This document shows, piece after piece, positions 36,501-46,499 of a DNA stretch of 64,000 bases (position 1 is the first letter of the stretch; the number at the start of each line of letters is the position of its first letter). This stretch comes from Chimonanthus salicifolius (lineage: Eukaryota; Streptophyta; Magnoliopsida; Laurales; Calycanthaceae): assembly GCA_013350335.1 (NCBI GenBank), contig CM023537.1, forward strand, positions 46,188,111 through 46,252,110, in the 5' to 3' direction. The position numbers and the translations under genes are program-made. The notes under the pieces are model-generated. The model made no database searches. It was not told the DNA's origin and saw only the letters and a list, made by a program, of their open reading frames with translations.

Positions 36501-39500
36501 TATATTAGGGATCTCCCAGGCGAAAGACAATTGAACAACAAACGAGGGTATAGACCACTGAATGCCGAATTGGTTCAAGCGAAGCTCCACACTTACTTTG
36601 AGAAAGAACAATGGAAGAGGTGGTCTATATCTTCAGAAGCTTGGAGAAAGAAAGGGCACCCACTTACCAAAGTCCTACCCCTCTTACGCAGGTTGTCCTA
36701 GGTAAGGATTTTCTCCAGGCACGCAGTCCAAAAAAACTAATGGCTTGGGGGGGATCTTTAAAGACCAAATAGATGAATTTACTGCACGAACCACATTGCA
36801 TTGATTGTTCCACACATAAAAGGACTTCACCGAAAAGGAACCAGAGGAGCCCACCCACCACTCTAGAGAATCCTCATCCTGAATCCGAATCTAAAGCGAG
36901 GAGAGGAGAAGTAAGACGCAAGAAAAGTCATATGTTTCCTCATCGGTTAAGAAGTAAACTACGACTTCAATAAGGTTATTCGGCCTCCAAAGGACAGATA
37001 TTTTGATCTCCATGAAGCTAGACTCTTACTGAATTTGTCAACAATGGGCTCCCAAAGAGAGAAACTTTGAGTCCTATATAAAAAGGAAAGCCCAAGTAGG
37101 TGGAAAGGTGGGAGGGTGATTGACATTCCAAGAGGCGTACCAACATAGATAGCTCATTGCCTTGGAGATTAATGCCAAAACTCTCACTCTTGAAGTAGTT
37201 GATATGCAATGAGGAGGATAGTTTGAACCAACGGAGTAAGGCTTTCATATTCCTGACCGATTCCTTGTAGGCTTCACAGAAGATGATGGTGTTGTCTACG
37301 AATTGGAGATGGTGAAACTCAAGTGAGGAGTGACCGATCCTGAAACCATGGATGACAGACAAGTCTTCCACTTTTGAGAGTAGGCTAAGAGCATCAACAA
37401 CCGAGATAAATAAGCCAGGAGAGAAGGGGTCTCCTAGGTGATGGCCACGAGAGCTACATAAGAAACCTTTCAGGGAGTTGTTGATGAGAACTGAAAGTAG
37501 GTAGTGGATACACAGTCAACCATCCAAATGCACCACTTTTTTTCAAACCCCATGTTGGAAAGGACAAACTGGAGGAAGCTCCAATTAATCATAACATAAG
37601 TTTTCTCCAAGTCAATCTAAGCGAAAGAAAATATCCCACACCAACTAATCACCAGACAATGAACCCAGAGAGGAAATTGCAAAGGGAGACATATAACCAG
37701 AAGAGAAAGGGAAATGCTTTGTAAGAGAGGAGGAGCCACACCAGAGATTAGTCCAAAACCGGAAACGATCACCACACCCCACTTTAAAACAGATTCCTTT
37801 GTTTGAATCAAAGTATCAAACCACGCAAACGTTGATGGCCCTCCACATTCTAAAGGCCCTCCTCAGAGTAGGATTGAAATCCCAACCACTATTCCCGATT
37901 TTGTACTTCTCGACAAGTAGAGCTTTCCAACGGGCATCATCTTCGGTCCCGATCTTCCATAGCCATTTAGAAAGAAGGGCCACATTACCTTCATGATTGG
38001 ACGAACCTCAAGAGCTCCCGCCTCAATTGGGAAGCAAACTTGTTGCCAACTGACCAATTGCTCCTTCTTCTTTTTCTCCAAATTATCACCCTAAAGGAAA
38101 TCCCTCATGATCTTCTCCACGGAGTAGACAACCTTTTCAAGAACATGAATGTATATAAGAAGTAAACTGGAATTGCTGAAAAGACCGACTTCAATAAGGT
38201 TATTCAGCCTCCAAAGGACAGATATTTCGATCTCCATGAAGCTAGACTCTTACTGAATTTGTCAACAATGGGCTCCCAAAGAGAGAAACTTCGAGTCCTA
38301 TATAAAAAGGAAAGCCCAAGTAAGTGGAAAGGAGGGAGGATGATTGACATTCCAAGAGGCTTACCAAGATAGAAAGCTCATCACCTTGGAGATTAATGCC
38401 AAAACTCTCACTCTTGAAGTAGTTGATATGCAATGAGGAGGATAGTTTGAACCAATGGAGTAAGGCTTTCAGATTCCTGACTGACTCCTTGTAGGCTTCA
38501 CATAAGATGATGGTGTTCTCTACGAATTGAAGAAGGTGAAACTCAAGTGAGGAGTGACCGATCCTGAAACCATGGATGACAGATAAGTCTTCCACTTTTG
38601 AGAGAAGTAGGCTAAGAGCATCAACAACCGAGATAAATAAGCCAAGAGAGAAGGGGTCTCCTAGGCGATGACCACGAGAGCTACAAAAGAAACCATTCAG
38701 GGAGTTGTTGATGAGAACTGAGAAGTAGGCAGTGGATACACAGTCAACCATCCAAATGCACCACTTTTTTCAAACCCCATGTTGGAAAGGACAAACTGGA
38801 GGAAGCTCCAATCAATCATAACATAAGTTTTCTCCAAGTCAATCTTGCAAATTCAGCCTCTCCTTCCGGACTAGTACTCGGAATCGATGCACTCATGGAA
38901 GTGATGACAGCATCCATGATCTGCCTACCATCAATAGCCGCCGACTGAAAAGGAGAGATCAGGATTGGGAGGAACATTTTCAATATGTTGGCGAGGAGTT
39001 TGGAAAGGATCTTGTACAGACTACTTAGAATACCAATAGGACAGAAATCCCTGAGTGAAGATTTCTGTCCTTCTTAGGGACAAGGACAAGGACGATAGCG
39101 CCAAGTTCCTTGTAAAATATGCCCCTCTGATAAAACTCCTAGCAAAAACCCACAAGATCATGCTTGACAACCTCCCAAAAGGCCTTGAAAAATTGATATA
39201 GGATACCCATCTGGCCCAAGAGCGCGATCATCACTAAAATCCCAACAACGGATTTGATCTCATCCTCAAAAAATGGTCTTTCAAGGTGAGAAACATCCTA
39301 AGGGAATAAAGATTTGAAAGGAAGTCTGGCGATGGGACAACCACTCCCAAGGGTTGGTTGAGTATAAGTCTTTGAAGAAGTTAACTACGGAGGAGGTGAT
39401 TATATCCTTGTTGAAAACCATATTGTCGTTGATGGAGAGAGAATTGATGTTATTGCCCCGCCTATGAGTAGAAGCTATGGCATGGAAGAACTTAGTGTTT

Positions 39501-42500
39501 TTATCACGCTCTCTAATCCACCTTTCACAGGGTGTCTGCCTGCACTTCACCTCTTCTTGGATGCTCTTTACACAATATTGGTTTTGAAACTCGTAGAGCG
39601 AAAGATAATCCTCCTCTTAACGGTTGCCCAATTGCTCACTAATGTCAATTTGGTTGATGCCATTGAGAAGTGAAGGGAGAGACTTAGTCAAAGATCCAAA
39701 GCACAAGAGGCGCCAATTCTTCAACTTGCCTTTTAGGGACTTTAGCTTTTGGGAAAGAATGAAACCTTTCCGACCGATCGGATTACACTCCATCCACCAA
39801 CCAGAGACAAGATCCTTGAAGCCCTATTCTTGAAACCAGTTGAGCTCAAACTGAAAAGGGGATGGCCCATAAGATTCCTCAAAGGTGTCAACCACCAATG
39901 ACCAATGATCAGAAATAGGCCAAGGGAAAATTGTCACATGTGAGTCAGTGAAAGTCTCTAGCCATTCAGAGGAAACAAGGAATTTGTCAATGCGAGAGAG
40001 GCAAAACTTGTCTTGACTGCCACAGCACGTGAACTCAGACCCAGACAGTGGAAAATCAACTAAAGAGAGGCCTGAGGTGCAATCTGAGAATTGCCTCATG
40101 ATAGAGGAAGAATTAGTCATTGGTTTTTTCACTAGGGAATGTGATGATGTTAAAATCACCACAGATGCACCATCGATCACCCCACTTACGGCTAAGAGAC
40201 TGAATTTCCAGAAGGAAAGCGGACTTCCTCGGGTCGTCACAAGGACCATAAACAGAAGTTTAGGTTGAGCAGAGATGGGATCTTCCAAGAGGATAAAGAA
40301 GGAGAAGTCACATGATTTGGCTGTCTAACTTGCTGAATTTGCTTGGATCCCAAACGATGACGATTCCTCCATAGGAACCAAGAGAAGCCTTAGCCTCCCA
40401 ACTATGCCTTCGCCCACCCCAAAAAGACCAAATGGAGTCCAACAAATTATCCACCCTAGATTCTTGAAAGCAAATGATGTCAAGCTTGAATGACTGGATG
40501 AAATTCTTTATTGTGGCTCTTCTTGACAGATCACCTGAGACCCCTAACGTTCCAAGAGAGGATCTCATGGGGACAACAAATCCTTTGCCACCCCTTGGAC
40601 TCGGACATGAACTCCTGAAGACTTCACTACAGCTCTCTTTCTGGCGGCTATAGAGAGGAGGAGGCTTTCTTGACTGCTGGCAATTAAGCCTAACTTGCAC
40701 CCAACCTCAACCATTCGGTGATCAACCCACTAGGAAGATGATGAACTGGCATTTGACTGGGCAATTACTGTTTTAAGCCAAAATGGGCGGGAGAATTTGG
40801 TTCCTCAATTCGATATCTGCTTCAAATTTCTCCATCCAACTGACAACAGCAGACTCCACGAATCGGGTGTGATGCCTGGACACCTCCAGACCTCAAAAAA
40901 AAAAAAAACAGCAGACTCCGAGAAAGAAGATTGGGAGAATATTTGCATCAAGGATGGGGAAAGAAACTCTACTGCCACCGAGCTGGAGAGTCGAGAATCC
41001 ACTTCCAGATTAGGCACTCACATGGATAACAAATAGGCTCTCAGACAAAGGCACCATAGCTTCTATAGCAACAACTCTAAGGTTGGGAGGTCGTCCCTGA
41101 GGGGGGAAGACTAAAAACATCGAAGGAGCAGTCTGATTGCATTGGCGATAGGAGTGGAAACCTTCGAAGAGGGAGTCGTTTCAGTCACTAACCTAGCTTG
41201 GGCAAGAAGCTCGTCAGCAACACAGGTCATTATGGGTGTTAGGGAGACGGAAACAGTGGGGATCAACCAGCAATGAGGAATTTCACGAGGAAGAAGTTCT
41301 TGGAGATGACCATGGGTTGACTGAGAGGAGGGAGTCACGCCTGTGTCTGGAAAAGGAAACTTTTCAATCGATCTTTTTTGCTTCATCTTCCACTGTTAAG
41401 CCTCCTTCCAACAAATAGAGAGATTATTAACATGAAAGAAACCCCAATGCACTGAATTTGGCATACATCAAGACAACGAAGGATTAGTTCAAAACTTTGT
41501 CAAAGGGCATGTCATTATTGAGGGTTTGGAGGGATCTATTTGACAAACTTTAAATCAAAGACTATGCTCCTGATGAAACAGATGACTCCTCCATTTTCCT
41601 TCCTCAGTGACAGTAATACAGGCATATATAGTTCTGGTTTGCAAAATTCCTTTCATTTACCATGGAAAGAGATGGAAAATGAGGTTTCTTCTTTCTCTAA
41701 TTTTCCACGAAAACCATTTTCAGACCCTCTTTCCTTAGATGAGGGGGAAGCTCAGAAAATTTGAGCACAGACAATGGGAAAATTTCCTAGCCAAAGCATT
41801 TTTAGCTTTCCATGACAACATAAGATATAAGAAACAATGGAAAATACTGATCAAAGAGGATAATTTTATTGATGGCATGTCCTTCTACATAAGGCACTTT
41901 AAAGGTGAATTTGTCTCCTAATTTTCTATGGAGAACCACTTGGAGGAAAAGAATTGCAAACATTCCCTTGGAGAAGAATATAGTCATAGGACAGAACAGA
42001 GGGCTTGACCCAAAATGCCAACCATTCAATTTCATTGCCGAAGAATATTATCGCTAATGTTATTTTCTGGTGTCAGGCTCATCCACAACGCTTGTATGCA
42101 TTAGGCCAGTGGGCTCCCAAAAAACAGCAGCACATCTTTTTGTAACTTTTAGTAGTACTAACTGTTGTAGTGGATGATGATGATGATGATGATGATATGC
42201 AATATCATAGATCATGTTCACATTACAACATTATTATTGTTGACATTCTCACTATAGTCAAAGCCTTTGTCTCATGTAAATAGGATCAGCTTACAAATTC
42301 TACTTACCAGTAAATACAACTCACATTTAGATCTAACAAGATTTTTACATGGGTTTTCCATTCTGACACACAAAACAATTCTTCATCATGGCTCCTAACA
42401 AGCACATGATAACCCTGACGGGTTAGCTTGATGGTCATTTTCCACCTTTGTTTGTGGGAGGTCATGCGATCAAGCCTCCTTCAACACAAAAAGGGTCACT

Positions 42501-44691
42501 CCCCTTAATTTTGTATCCGGCGTGTGCGGATTGAGAGGTTTACATAGCCCCAAAGATTAGTCAAGTGGGACACTTGGAAATTTCAGGTGGGACACTTGGA
42601 TACCTTGGTCTTCAAAAAAAAAACAAGCACATGATAGAAAACCAACATGTGGTGGACTTGTCACAATGAAATTACAATGAACATTACAAAGGGCATGTCC
42701 ACTTGATTTTGAAAAATAAAACCCACAACAAAGAATTCCCATCTTTTTTTGTGAGAAAACTCCTTTACTAAAAAGGGGAATAGACACTAAAACTGAAAAG
42801 AGGGATGACAAGCTCAAGGTTTCCAACTCCTCTATCAAGCATCTGAAAACGTTTCCCAGAAGCACGCACTAGGATATTAATAACAAAGACTAGTTCTTTC
42901 TTCCTTTTTTTCTAATCAGTGTAATTTCATTCAAAATCAAATGCAAAATAGAAGAGAAAACAACTGCAATGTCATTCACACTCCTTTTCGCAGGGGGAAA
43001 AGAGACCAATGTTGAAGCTCACAATGTTAATGATTACCAAATTGCTAATCTCCTTGAGTTCTTAGCATCATTTTTAACCAATAAAATAGCATTTATAGGA
43101 TCTATCCTTGAATAATTACCAACCAAGTTATACAATAAACCACATTTTGAATTGGATTGAGTCCTTTGATGAGTTTACAATTTGCAAGCATCAAATACGA
43201 GTTCAAAAGTTCAATTGTAATATACTCAATCCAAAATGAACAATTAAGCAATATTTGTTTATGATGACCAACAAATAAGCAATATTTTGCAAAACTATAA
43301 TTAATTCTCATCAAATGGCATTAGAGGCATCAAGGACTGCCACCACATTTTATTAAATTTTGAAATTGATAAAATCAGAAATTTGTGCATGTCAGATTTG
43401 AAATCAAGAGGAGGAGAACCATGATAGAGGATTTGAATAAATCAATAGGTGGAGTTCACCTATGAGACTGGTCAAATTAAATGCACAGGTAAGTTTTTTC
43501 ACATGTTAAACACAAATTGCATAAAACATGTCCAAATTCTCAAGTTAATAAAAATAACACAGAAGTGCTTACTAGTCTCACTAAAATCAGCAAAGGGCAC
43601 AATCCTTGGAAAAGAAAACACATCATATTTTCAACAAAATCCAATCAATTACTCCCTCTGTCCCATTTTAAAATTTTGAATTTTTTAAGGAAGGGCTCTC
43701 AAAAAGCTTATGAACTTCTCTCCAACATCCTCTAACTCTTCTAAAACTCTTCCAAAATGCATATGAGACAGCTATTTTGGGACAGCCCCAAAATGCATAT
43801 GAGACAACTAAATTGGGACAGCCCCAAAATGCATATGAGACAACTAACTTAGGACAGAGGGAGTAGTTGCTAAGAAAGCAAAAAAACACAAATCATACCC
43901 AACCCTTAGGAAAAAGGAGAATGCAAATTTCAGCGACATTCACCAATAGATAAGAAGGATCAAGCTCAAATCCTCAATTACACATTGAACGAAGAATCAC
44001 GATTCGACACGTACTACCAAATCAGTTGCTCAAGAAGCATAAGTAAACAAAATGAACCACGTATACTAACTAATCCTAAATCCTTAATCAAGAATGGCAA
44101 AAAAGGAAGAAAAAAAAAAATCGAAATCCAATCAATCATTTGCTGCCAATTGAACATGATCGACATCAAAAGGAACAGAAAAAAGGCACAGTTTAACCAC
44201 ATTCTCCAATCGACACCACCACCAAGCACAAAACCATAAATTAGACATTCAACAAGGGGCCACAAAGAATCTCTGCTAAAAAAAACAGGGGCCACAAAAA
44301 AAAAACTTCAACAAAATTCTATCAAATCAATTGCTCAAGAAGCTTAAAATGAAGAATCACATTCAATCCACATCAAAGGAAAATGCCCTAAAAAGCAAAT
44401 TTCAACCACATTCTTCAATCTACGTCCCTAATTGAGCTCAAAAATCTCAGATTACACATTCAATAAAAAGAAGAAATACCTGTAGTTGGGATTGCATTCT
44501 GGAGGAACCGAAAGAGATTGGAAGCAGACACTGCAGGGCGGATCGGACGGCTGTAACAAGCACAGGGCGTTCGGGATCCCACTCGAACAACCGGTCCCGA
44601 GAAAAACCAGCGAAGAAGTAGAAGAAGAGTCATGGTCTGTAGAAAGCGTATGGAAGAAGCTCCCGTTTTGGAAGACATCTTTTCTATCCAT
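18407..44691 (-). CDS. MBL-fold metallohydrolase, partial (5 exons)
   Basis: Host gene on the minus strand, join of 44691-44480, 35673-35538, 19075-18948, 18765-18618 and 18512-18407; about 243 codons are visible. The product resembles the plant metallo-hydrolase family annotated as 'putative hydrolase C777.06c-like'. It starts [10 protein letters not shown], has [15 protein letters not shown] (first beta strand of the fold), the metal-binding stretch [13 protein letters not shown] and later [15 protein letters not shown] and [12 protein letters not shown]-x-H-x-D-A instead of H-x-H-x-D-H is, as I recall, normal for this subfamily. Every junction has GT/AG signals and keeps frame. The substrate is unknown and no transit peptide is obvious. 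C-terminal exon(s), perhaps 70-90 residues, were not found. Introns are about 8.8 kb, 16.5 kb, 182 bp and 105 bp. Confidence 0.93.
18618..18765 (-). CDS. MBL hydrolase exon 4
   Basis: 148 bp. The first base completes the Ser codon after MDR. Encodes [18 protein letters not shown] and ends FVPLP. Donor is gttact, weaker than the others. Confidence 0.9.
18948..19075 (-). CDS. MBL hydrolase exon 3 (metal-binding)
   Basis: 128 bp starting [20 protein letters not shown] right after acceptor tttgcag. Joined to exon 2 it reads [13 protein letters not shown] with no gap. It carries the two His and the Asp of the metal site. Donor is gtatga. Confidence 0.92.
19235..19446 (-). mobile_element. TRIM-type solo LTR with perfect 16-bp inverted ends
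   Basis: 212-bp unit bounded by tgtaacgacccgtccc and its exact reverse complement. Its body matches the LTRs of the TRIM at 62569-63056 (for example caatattgtccg, gttgctcccaaaag, gcaatgtgggacttt). The homologous LTR end gtattaca falls at 19428, and 18 extra bases form the second inverted end. The 5-bp flanks ctctc and cactc match at four of five positions, in a CT-rich tract. It lies 160 bp upstream of exon 3 in intron 2. No internal domain is present. Confidence 0.8.
19747..22001 (+). mobile_element. Solo LTR G, about 2.26 kb
   Basis: Starts tgtaatgacccgaccc and ends ggggcgtgaca; flanks cgatt and caatt match at four of five positions. No coding potential. It contains short imperfect repeats near 21160-21340 (tatcctcactttaggtggg type) and a doubled gatgtaagacccgtttag at 21897-21932. 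Ends and length are like those of long-LTR gypsy families such as Tekay/Del; lineage is inferred from ends only. It could instead be a non-autonomous element without internal genes. Confidence 0.7.
22002..22948. other. Intron 2 sequence, no gene
   Basis: Low-complexity, AT-rich DNA between solo LTR G and copia element D. Contains a short (ta)n run near 22692. I see no protein, RNA or transposon signature here. Confidence 0.5.
22949..23219 (-). repeat. Element D 3' LTR
   Basis: 271 bp, tgttgattc to cccacaaca. It has one extra block (gggtcccatt) near the inner end compared with its partner. Confidence 0.92.
23220..23234 (-). other. Element D polypurine tract
   Basis: The minus strand reads agcttgagggggag immediately before the LTR start tgttgtggg, a classic copia polypurine tract. 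Confidence 0.88.
23227..25860 (-). pseudogene. Element D integrase, RT and RNase H
   Basis: Integrase core at about 25767-25360 shows [13 protein letters not shown] and the ERKNRH glutamate, so the catalytic triad is visible. RT at 24511-23480 includes [23 protein letters not shown] and the intact box [13 protein letters not shown]. RNase H starts at [17 protein letters not shown]; a frameshift near 23500 moves the rest ([11 protein letters not shown]) to the frame ending at 23227. A T-run frameshift at about 24610-24625 separates the linker from RT. The catalytic motifs survive better than in elements A, B and C, so this copy is younger. Confidence 0.92.
25861..27255 (-). pseudogene. Element D gag, protease and gag-pre-integrase
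   Basis: Starts [12 protein letters not shown] at 27255. The retrotransposon gag domain contains [19 protein letters not shown] stop near 27004 and a frameshift before 26786 break it. The middle part ([19 protein letters not shown], then [14 protein letters not shown] as a CCHC-like knuckle) ends near 26100. The protease and gag-pre-integrase part ([20 protein letters not shown]) follows to about 25870. Confidence 0.85.
27256..28242 (-). other. Element D long untranslated leader
   Basis: About 1 kb between the primer-binding site and the gag ATG with no coding signature. Long leaders occur in some copia families. The sequence is GC-richer than the surrounding intron. Confidence 0.6.
28243..28254 (-). 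other. Element D primer-binding site
   Basis: Directly inside the 5' LTR the minus strand reads tggtatcagac, complementary to the 3' end of initiator-Met tRNA. Confidence 0.88.
28255..28521 (-). repeat. Element D 5' LTR
   Basis: 267 bp partner of 22949-23219. Differences by eye are few (a short purine indel and scattered substitutions). Confidence 0.92.
28522..28787. repeat. Intron 2 spacer with GT-rich microsatellite
   Basis: Spacer between element D and solo LTR E1. Positions about 28613-28735 hold imperfect (gt)n/(ca)n sequence. No gene. Confidence 0.6.
29100..29345 (+). repeat. CT-rich simple repeat
   Basis: Degenerate (ctctcgat)n and (ctctctgg)n pyrimidine repeats inside the hAT-like element. 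They resemble the pyrimidine-rich 5' leaders of plant genes. Confidence 0.7.
29642..29710 (+). pseudogene. Exon-like segment inside hAT-like element
   Basis: Two adjacent ATGs open a 23-codon frame ([17 protein letters not shown], then KDVYGQ) ending exactly at CAG|GTGTTC, a possible splice donor. It follows several hundred bases of leader-like pyrimidine-rich DNA. I do not recognise the gene. It may be the captured first coding exon of a host gene; chance cannot be excluded for such a short frame. Confidence 0.35.
33077..34149 (-). mobile_element. Solo LTR E2, inverted, nested in E1
   Basis: On the minus strand it starts tgatgcggagc and ends gcgtca. It is flanked by perfect 5-bp duplications ccgcc (33072-33076 and 34150-34154). 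Length is 1073 bp. Internal wording such as cttggtgagaaaccaag in minus orientation parallels E1 and so marks a related gypsy family. Pyrimidine-rich open frames inside are not coding. Confidence 0.88.
34854..35537. other. Intron 2 sequence next to exon 2
   Basis: From the end of solo LTR E1 to the donor of exon 2. A T run lies near 34990-35005. No gene or clear repeat recognised. Confidence 0.5.
35538..35673 (-). CDS. MBL hydrolase exon 2
   Basis: 136 bp between acceptor ttcttacag and donor gtgagt. It encodes [18 protein letters not shown] and ends IPRVDS. It completes the split Arg codon of exon 1. Exon 2 is too small and lacks an ATG, so it is easily missed by ORF-based annotation. Confidence 0.92.
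35674..36339. other. Intron 1 sequence before the LINE
   Basis: A stretch at about 35825-35990 has weak A-box and B-box-like strings and a (gat)n tail, but no target duplication, so it is not called. The AT-rich block to 36340 may include the LINE 3' end, as a T-rich run at 36115-36135 would be its A tail on the minus strand. Confidence 0.4.
36948..38845 (-). repeat. Duplicated RT segment inside the LINE
   Basis: Segment 38845-38156 and segment 37617-36948 are near-identical copies of the RT palm region. Both encode [16 protein letters not shown] and [20 protein letters not shown]. Between them lies post-RT sequence ([13 protein letters not shown]). The right copy's catalytic box reads FVENT and the left copy's FVDNT where active LINEs have FADDT, so both copies carry substitutions. 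Confidence 0.85.
39824..40700 (-). pseudogene. LINE endonuclease domain
   Basis: Two open pieces, 40700-40308 and 40288-39824, separated by stops in a region that should be continuous. Motifs visible are [43 protein letters not shown] and [12 protein letters not shown]. The domain would nick target DNA to prime reverse transcription. Confidence 0.82.
41401..42396. other. Intron 1 sequence between LINE and SINE
   Basis: No gene recognised. A GAT-type microsatellite lies at about 42176-42196. A purine/pyrimidine stretch at 41640-41770 is reminiscent of the MITE-like strings near 300 and 31300, but terminal repeats were not found. Confidence 0.45.
42397..42636 (+). mobile_element. tRNA-derived SINE with 15-bp target duplications
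   Basis: The body is 42412-42621. It is flanked by identical aacaagcacatgata at 42397-42411 and 42622-42636. An A-box-like ggttagcttgatggt lies at 42421-42435 and a diverged B box near 42460-42476; the element ends in an A run. The head resembles Au-type plant SINEs, which I infer from the A-box wording only. The perfect duplication suggests a fairly young insertion. Confidence 0.85.
42637..43651. other. Intron 1 sequence, no gene
   Basis: AT-rich intronic DNA between the SINE and the MITE. No recognisable feature. Confidence 0.5.
43652..43863. mobile_element. Stowaway-like MITE
   Basis: 212 bp with ends ctccctctgtcccatttta and, reversed, ctccctctgtcctaagtt, flanked by TA on both sides (43650-43651 and 43864-43865). 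The ctccctc(c/t)gtccc end is the usual Stowaway signature (Tc1/mariner superfamily). No coding capacity. Confidence 0.9.
43754..43861. repeat. 36-bp triple repeat inside the MITE
   Basis: Three copies starting at 43754, 43790 and 43826, each beginning aaaatgcatatgagaca and containing gggacagcccc. Each unit carries a partial copy of the terminal motif (gggacag), so it probably arose by slippage at the right end. Confidence 0.88.
43866..44479. other. Start of intron 1
   Basis: Intronic DNA directly after exon 1. It contains diverged repeated strings (ttgctcaagaagc at about 44027 and 44331; tcagattacacattcaa-like strings), suggesting an old local duplication. No gene. Confidence 0.5.
44480..44691 (-). 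CDS. MBL hydrolase exon 1 (start)
   Basis: Begins at ATG 44691 and ends ...CNPNY plus two bases of an Arg codon before the donor GTATTT. The frame stays open upstream without a stop to 45042, but the protein family begins near this Met and the upstream part looks like 5' untranslated DNA. Contains the [17 protein letters not shown] segment typical of the family. Confidence 0.92.
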
Positions 44692-46030
44692 TTTCCACGC
44701 CCTTCTTGTGATTCCAGAGACAATGTAAGGAAGAGAAGAAAAAGAGGGAAGGATCGTTTCCGAGACAGAGAGGGAAGGATCGTTCCGGGAAAATAGGTTG
44801 GGAAAGCCGGATGCAATTTGTAATTTCATTCGATGGGATCTCACCCGCGTGAATACAACGGTCTTTCCGCACCGCCGATGCGTGACACGTAAAAAAAATA
44901 AATGGCTGTGATTTCTGTAGATGGTGAGGGTCAAGATTCGCTTGCTGGACCGGCAATTTTTACGAAAGTAGGAAACGCTGAGGTGGCCACGAGGTTCACA
45001 TGACTCATTTCTGATTATAAAATTATATAATATTTTAAACAATTAAAATTAGTGATTTACCAAATTAAAGTAGTTTTTATTTAATAATTTAAAATTAGTT
45101 TTTTTTAATACATAGTTATTTGATTTAAATAAATAAATAGATTATTGAAGTAATTTTTTAATTAATGACTTTATTAATTTAAAATAAGTTGATAAAAAAT
45201 TAAAATGTAATTCATTTTTTAAAATTAGAATGTTGAAAATCTATAGCTTAGTCTAATAAAATTATTTATCTAATAAATAAACATATTATAGATAAATTAA
45301 GTCACAATTAAGTTGTATTATAATTTTAATGAAAATGCTAACTTTATTGGATGTTCAGGGACCCAAACCCATGCTAAATGTAAACATGTGTCTCACTTTC
45401 TAAAAAATCCTGTGAACAGTCACTTTAACCTATTAATCTGTTATTTTTACAGCAAACTCAAATCTTCATCATCATCAAGAGCTAGTATCCTCATTCGGTT
45501 TTTTGAGTTTTTTTTTCTTTAATTAATCATATATGAATCATATCATCGGCCACTCTATCGGCTAATATATTTTTTTATCCCTTTCCCCCATATTTAAGGT
45601 CTCCATCTCCTCTTAGACTATTCAATCGGTAACCTTTCAACTCTAAGCACTAAAGTTATAATTGGTTTTTTACTAATACGATCAAAGTAACTCAAACAAG
45701 TTTTTCTTAGTTTGTTGTCAATAGCACTGTAACAAACATTGTCGAGATTTTTGTCTCCGCAAAATAACACTTTCGCGATAAAAATGCATTTTTATCATTT
45801 ACCGTTCTCTCCTCACACGCACAAAATTAAAGAGGCCTTCACTCCCCAATATACACACTCATGCACTTGCACAGTTGCGCACTTCACCTTGCACAATTTA
45901 CTTATGCTTTTTTGTTCGAGTGTTGAGTGTTGAGTGGGTGGAATTTTTTTCAATAGAGATTCTTTTGTTAGAAAAATTCTTTTAAATGTTTATAATTTTA
46001 AGAGAAATTATAAGAAAATAAAATAAAATA
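44692..46030 (-). promoter_or_regulatory. 5' flank and probable promoter of the MBL gene
   Basis: Upstream of the start codon at 44691. A GC-richer block to about 45000 (with a cacgt core at 44885-44895) is probably 5' untranslated and promoter DNA; beyond it the sequence becomes very AT-rich up to the border of solo LTR K. No TATA box is convincing. The extent is inferred only from position. Confidence 0.4.
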
Positions 46031-46499
46031 TGTAATGGTCCATACATAAGTCCATGTTTGCACGAAACTGGACTTATTTCACCACCTTCTTCTTCGAAAT
46101 AGCCGACCCTTCTTCCATAACAGCAAACTCTTGCCTCCTCTACTTTCCCTCTATTGATTTTCACCCACTAAAGGCTTTCGATTCGAATTTTCTATGCTTG
46201 GAGCATCCCTTTTGCACTGTTCCTTCTTCCCTAAAGGTAAGATTTGTGATCATTTTCTCCCCTTTCTTCTTCTTTTATGAGATCTGAATGGGATGAGTTG
46301 ATAATGGAGTTTTATTGAATAACAAATCATTTTGGGAGAGGAATCCATGAAAGAAATTGAAGATTTTGTTATAGAACTTTGCTTGGGTGTAGATCTGATT
46401 TGATTGTGAACTTGAAACTATAGGAAGGGAAGTAAATTTAGGAAAAAGGAGTATATGTATGATTTTTTAGATGATTCTTGAGAGGAGATTTGGGGATTT

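Larger units (their letters stand above)
36340..41400 (-). mobile_element. L1-type LINE, decayed and rearranged
   Basis: Non-LTR retrotransposon on the minus strand. Endonuclease at about 40560-39830 contains [23 protein letters not shown] and [10 protein letters not shown] follows in pieces between 39550 and 37018, with [13 protein letters not shown] at the start. The zinc-binding reverse-transcriptase-associated region is at 36860-36345 ([14 protein letters not shown] ... [12 protein letters not shown]). The sequence from 40700 to about 41400 is probably the rest of the 5' part, but shows no family signature. Many stops are present. No target-site duplication was found, so the ends are approximate. 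It lies in intron 1 with the same orientation as the host gene. Confidence 0.8.

Noticed and set aside
46054..46287. Possible first exon of a plus-strand gene (MLGASLLHCSFFPK before a gtaag donor), divergent from the MBL gene
   Set aside because: It lies inside solo LTR K, which has defined ends and perfect 5-bp duplications; the pattern is better explained as LTR leader DNA.
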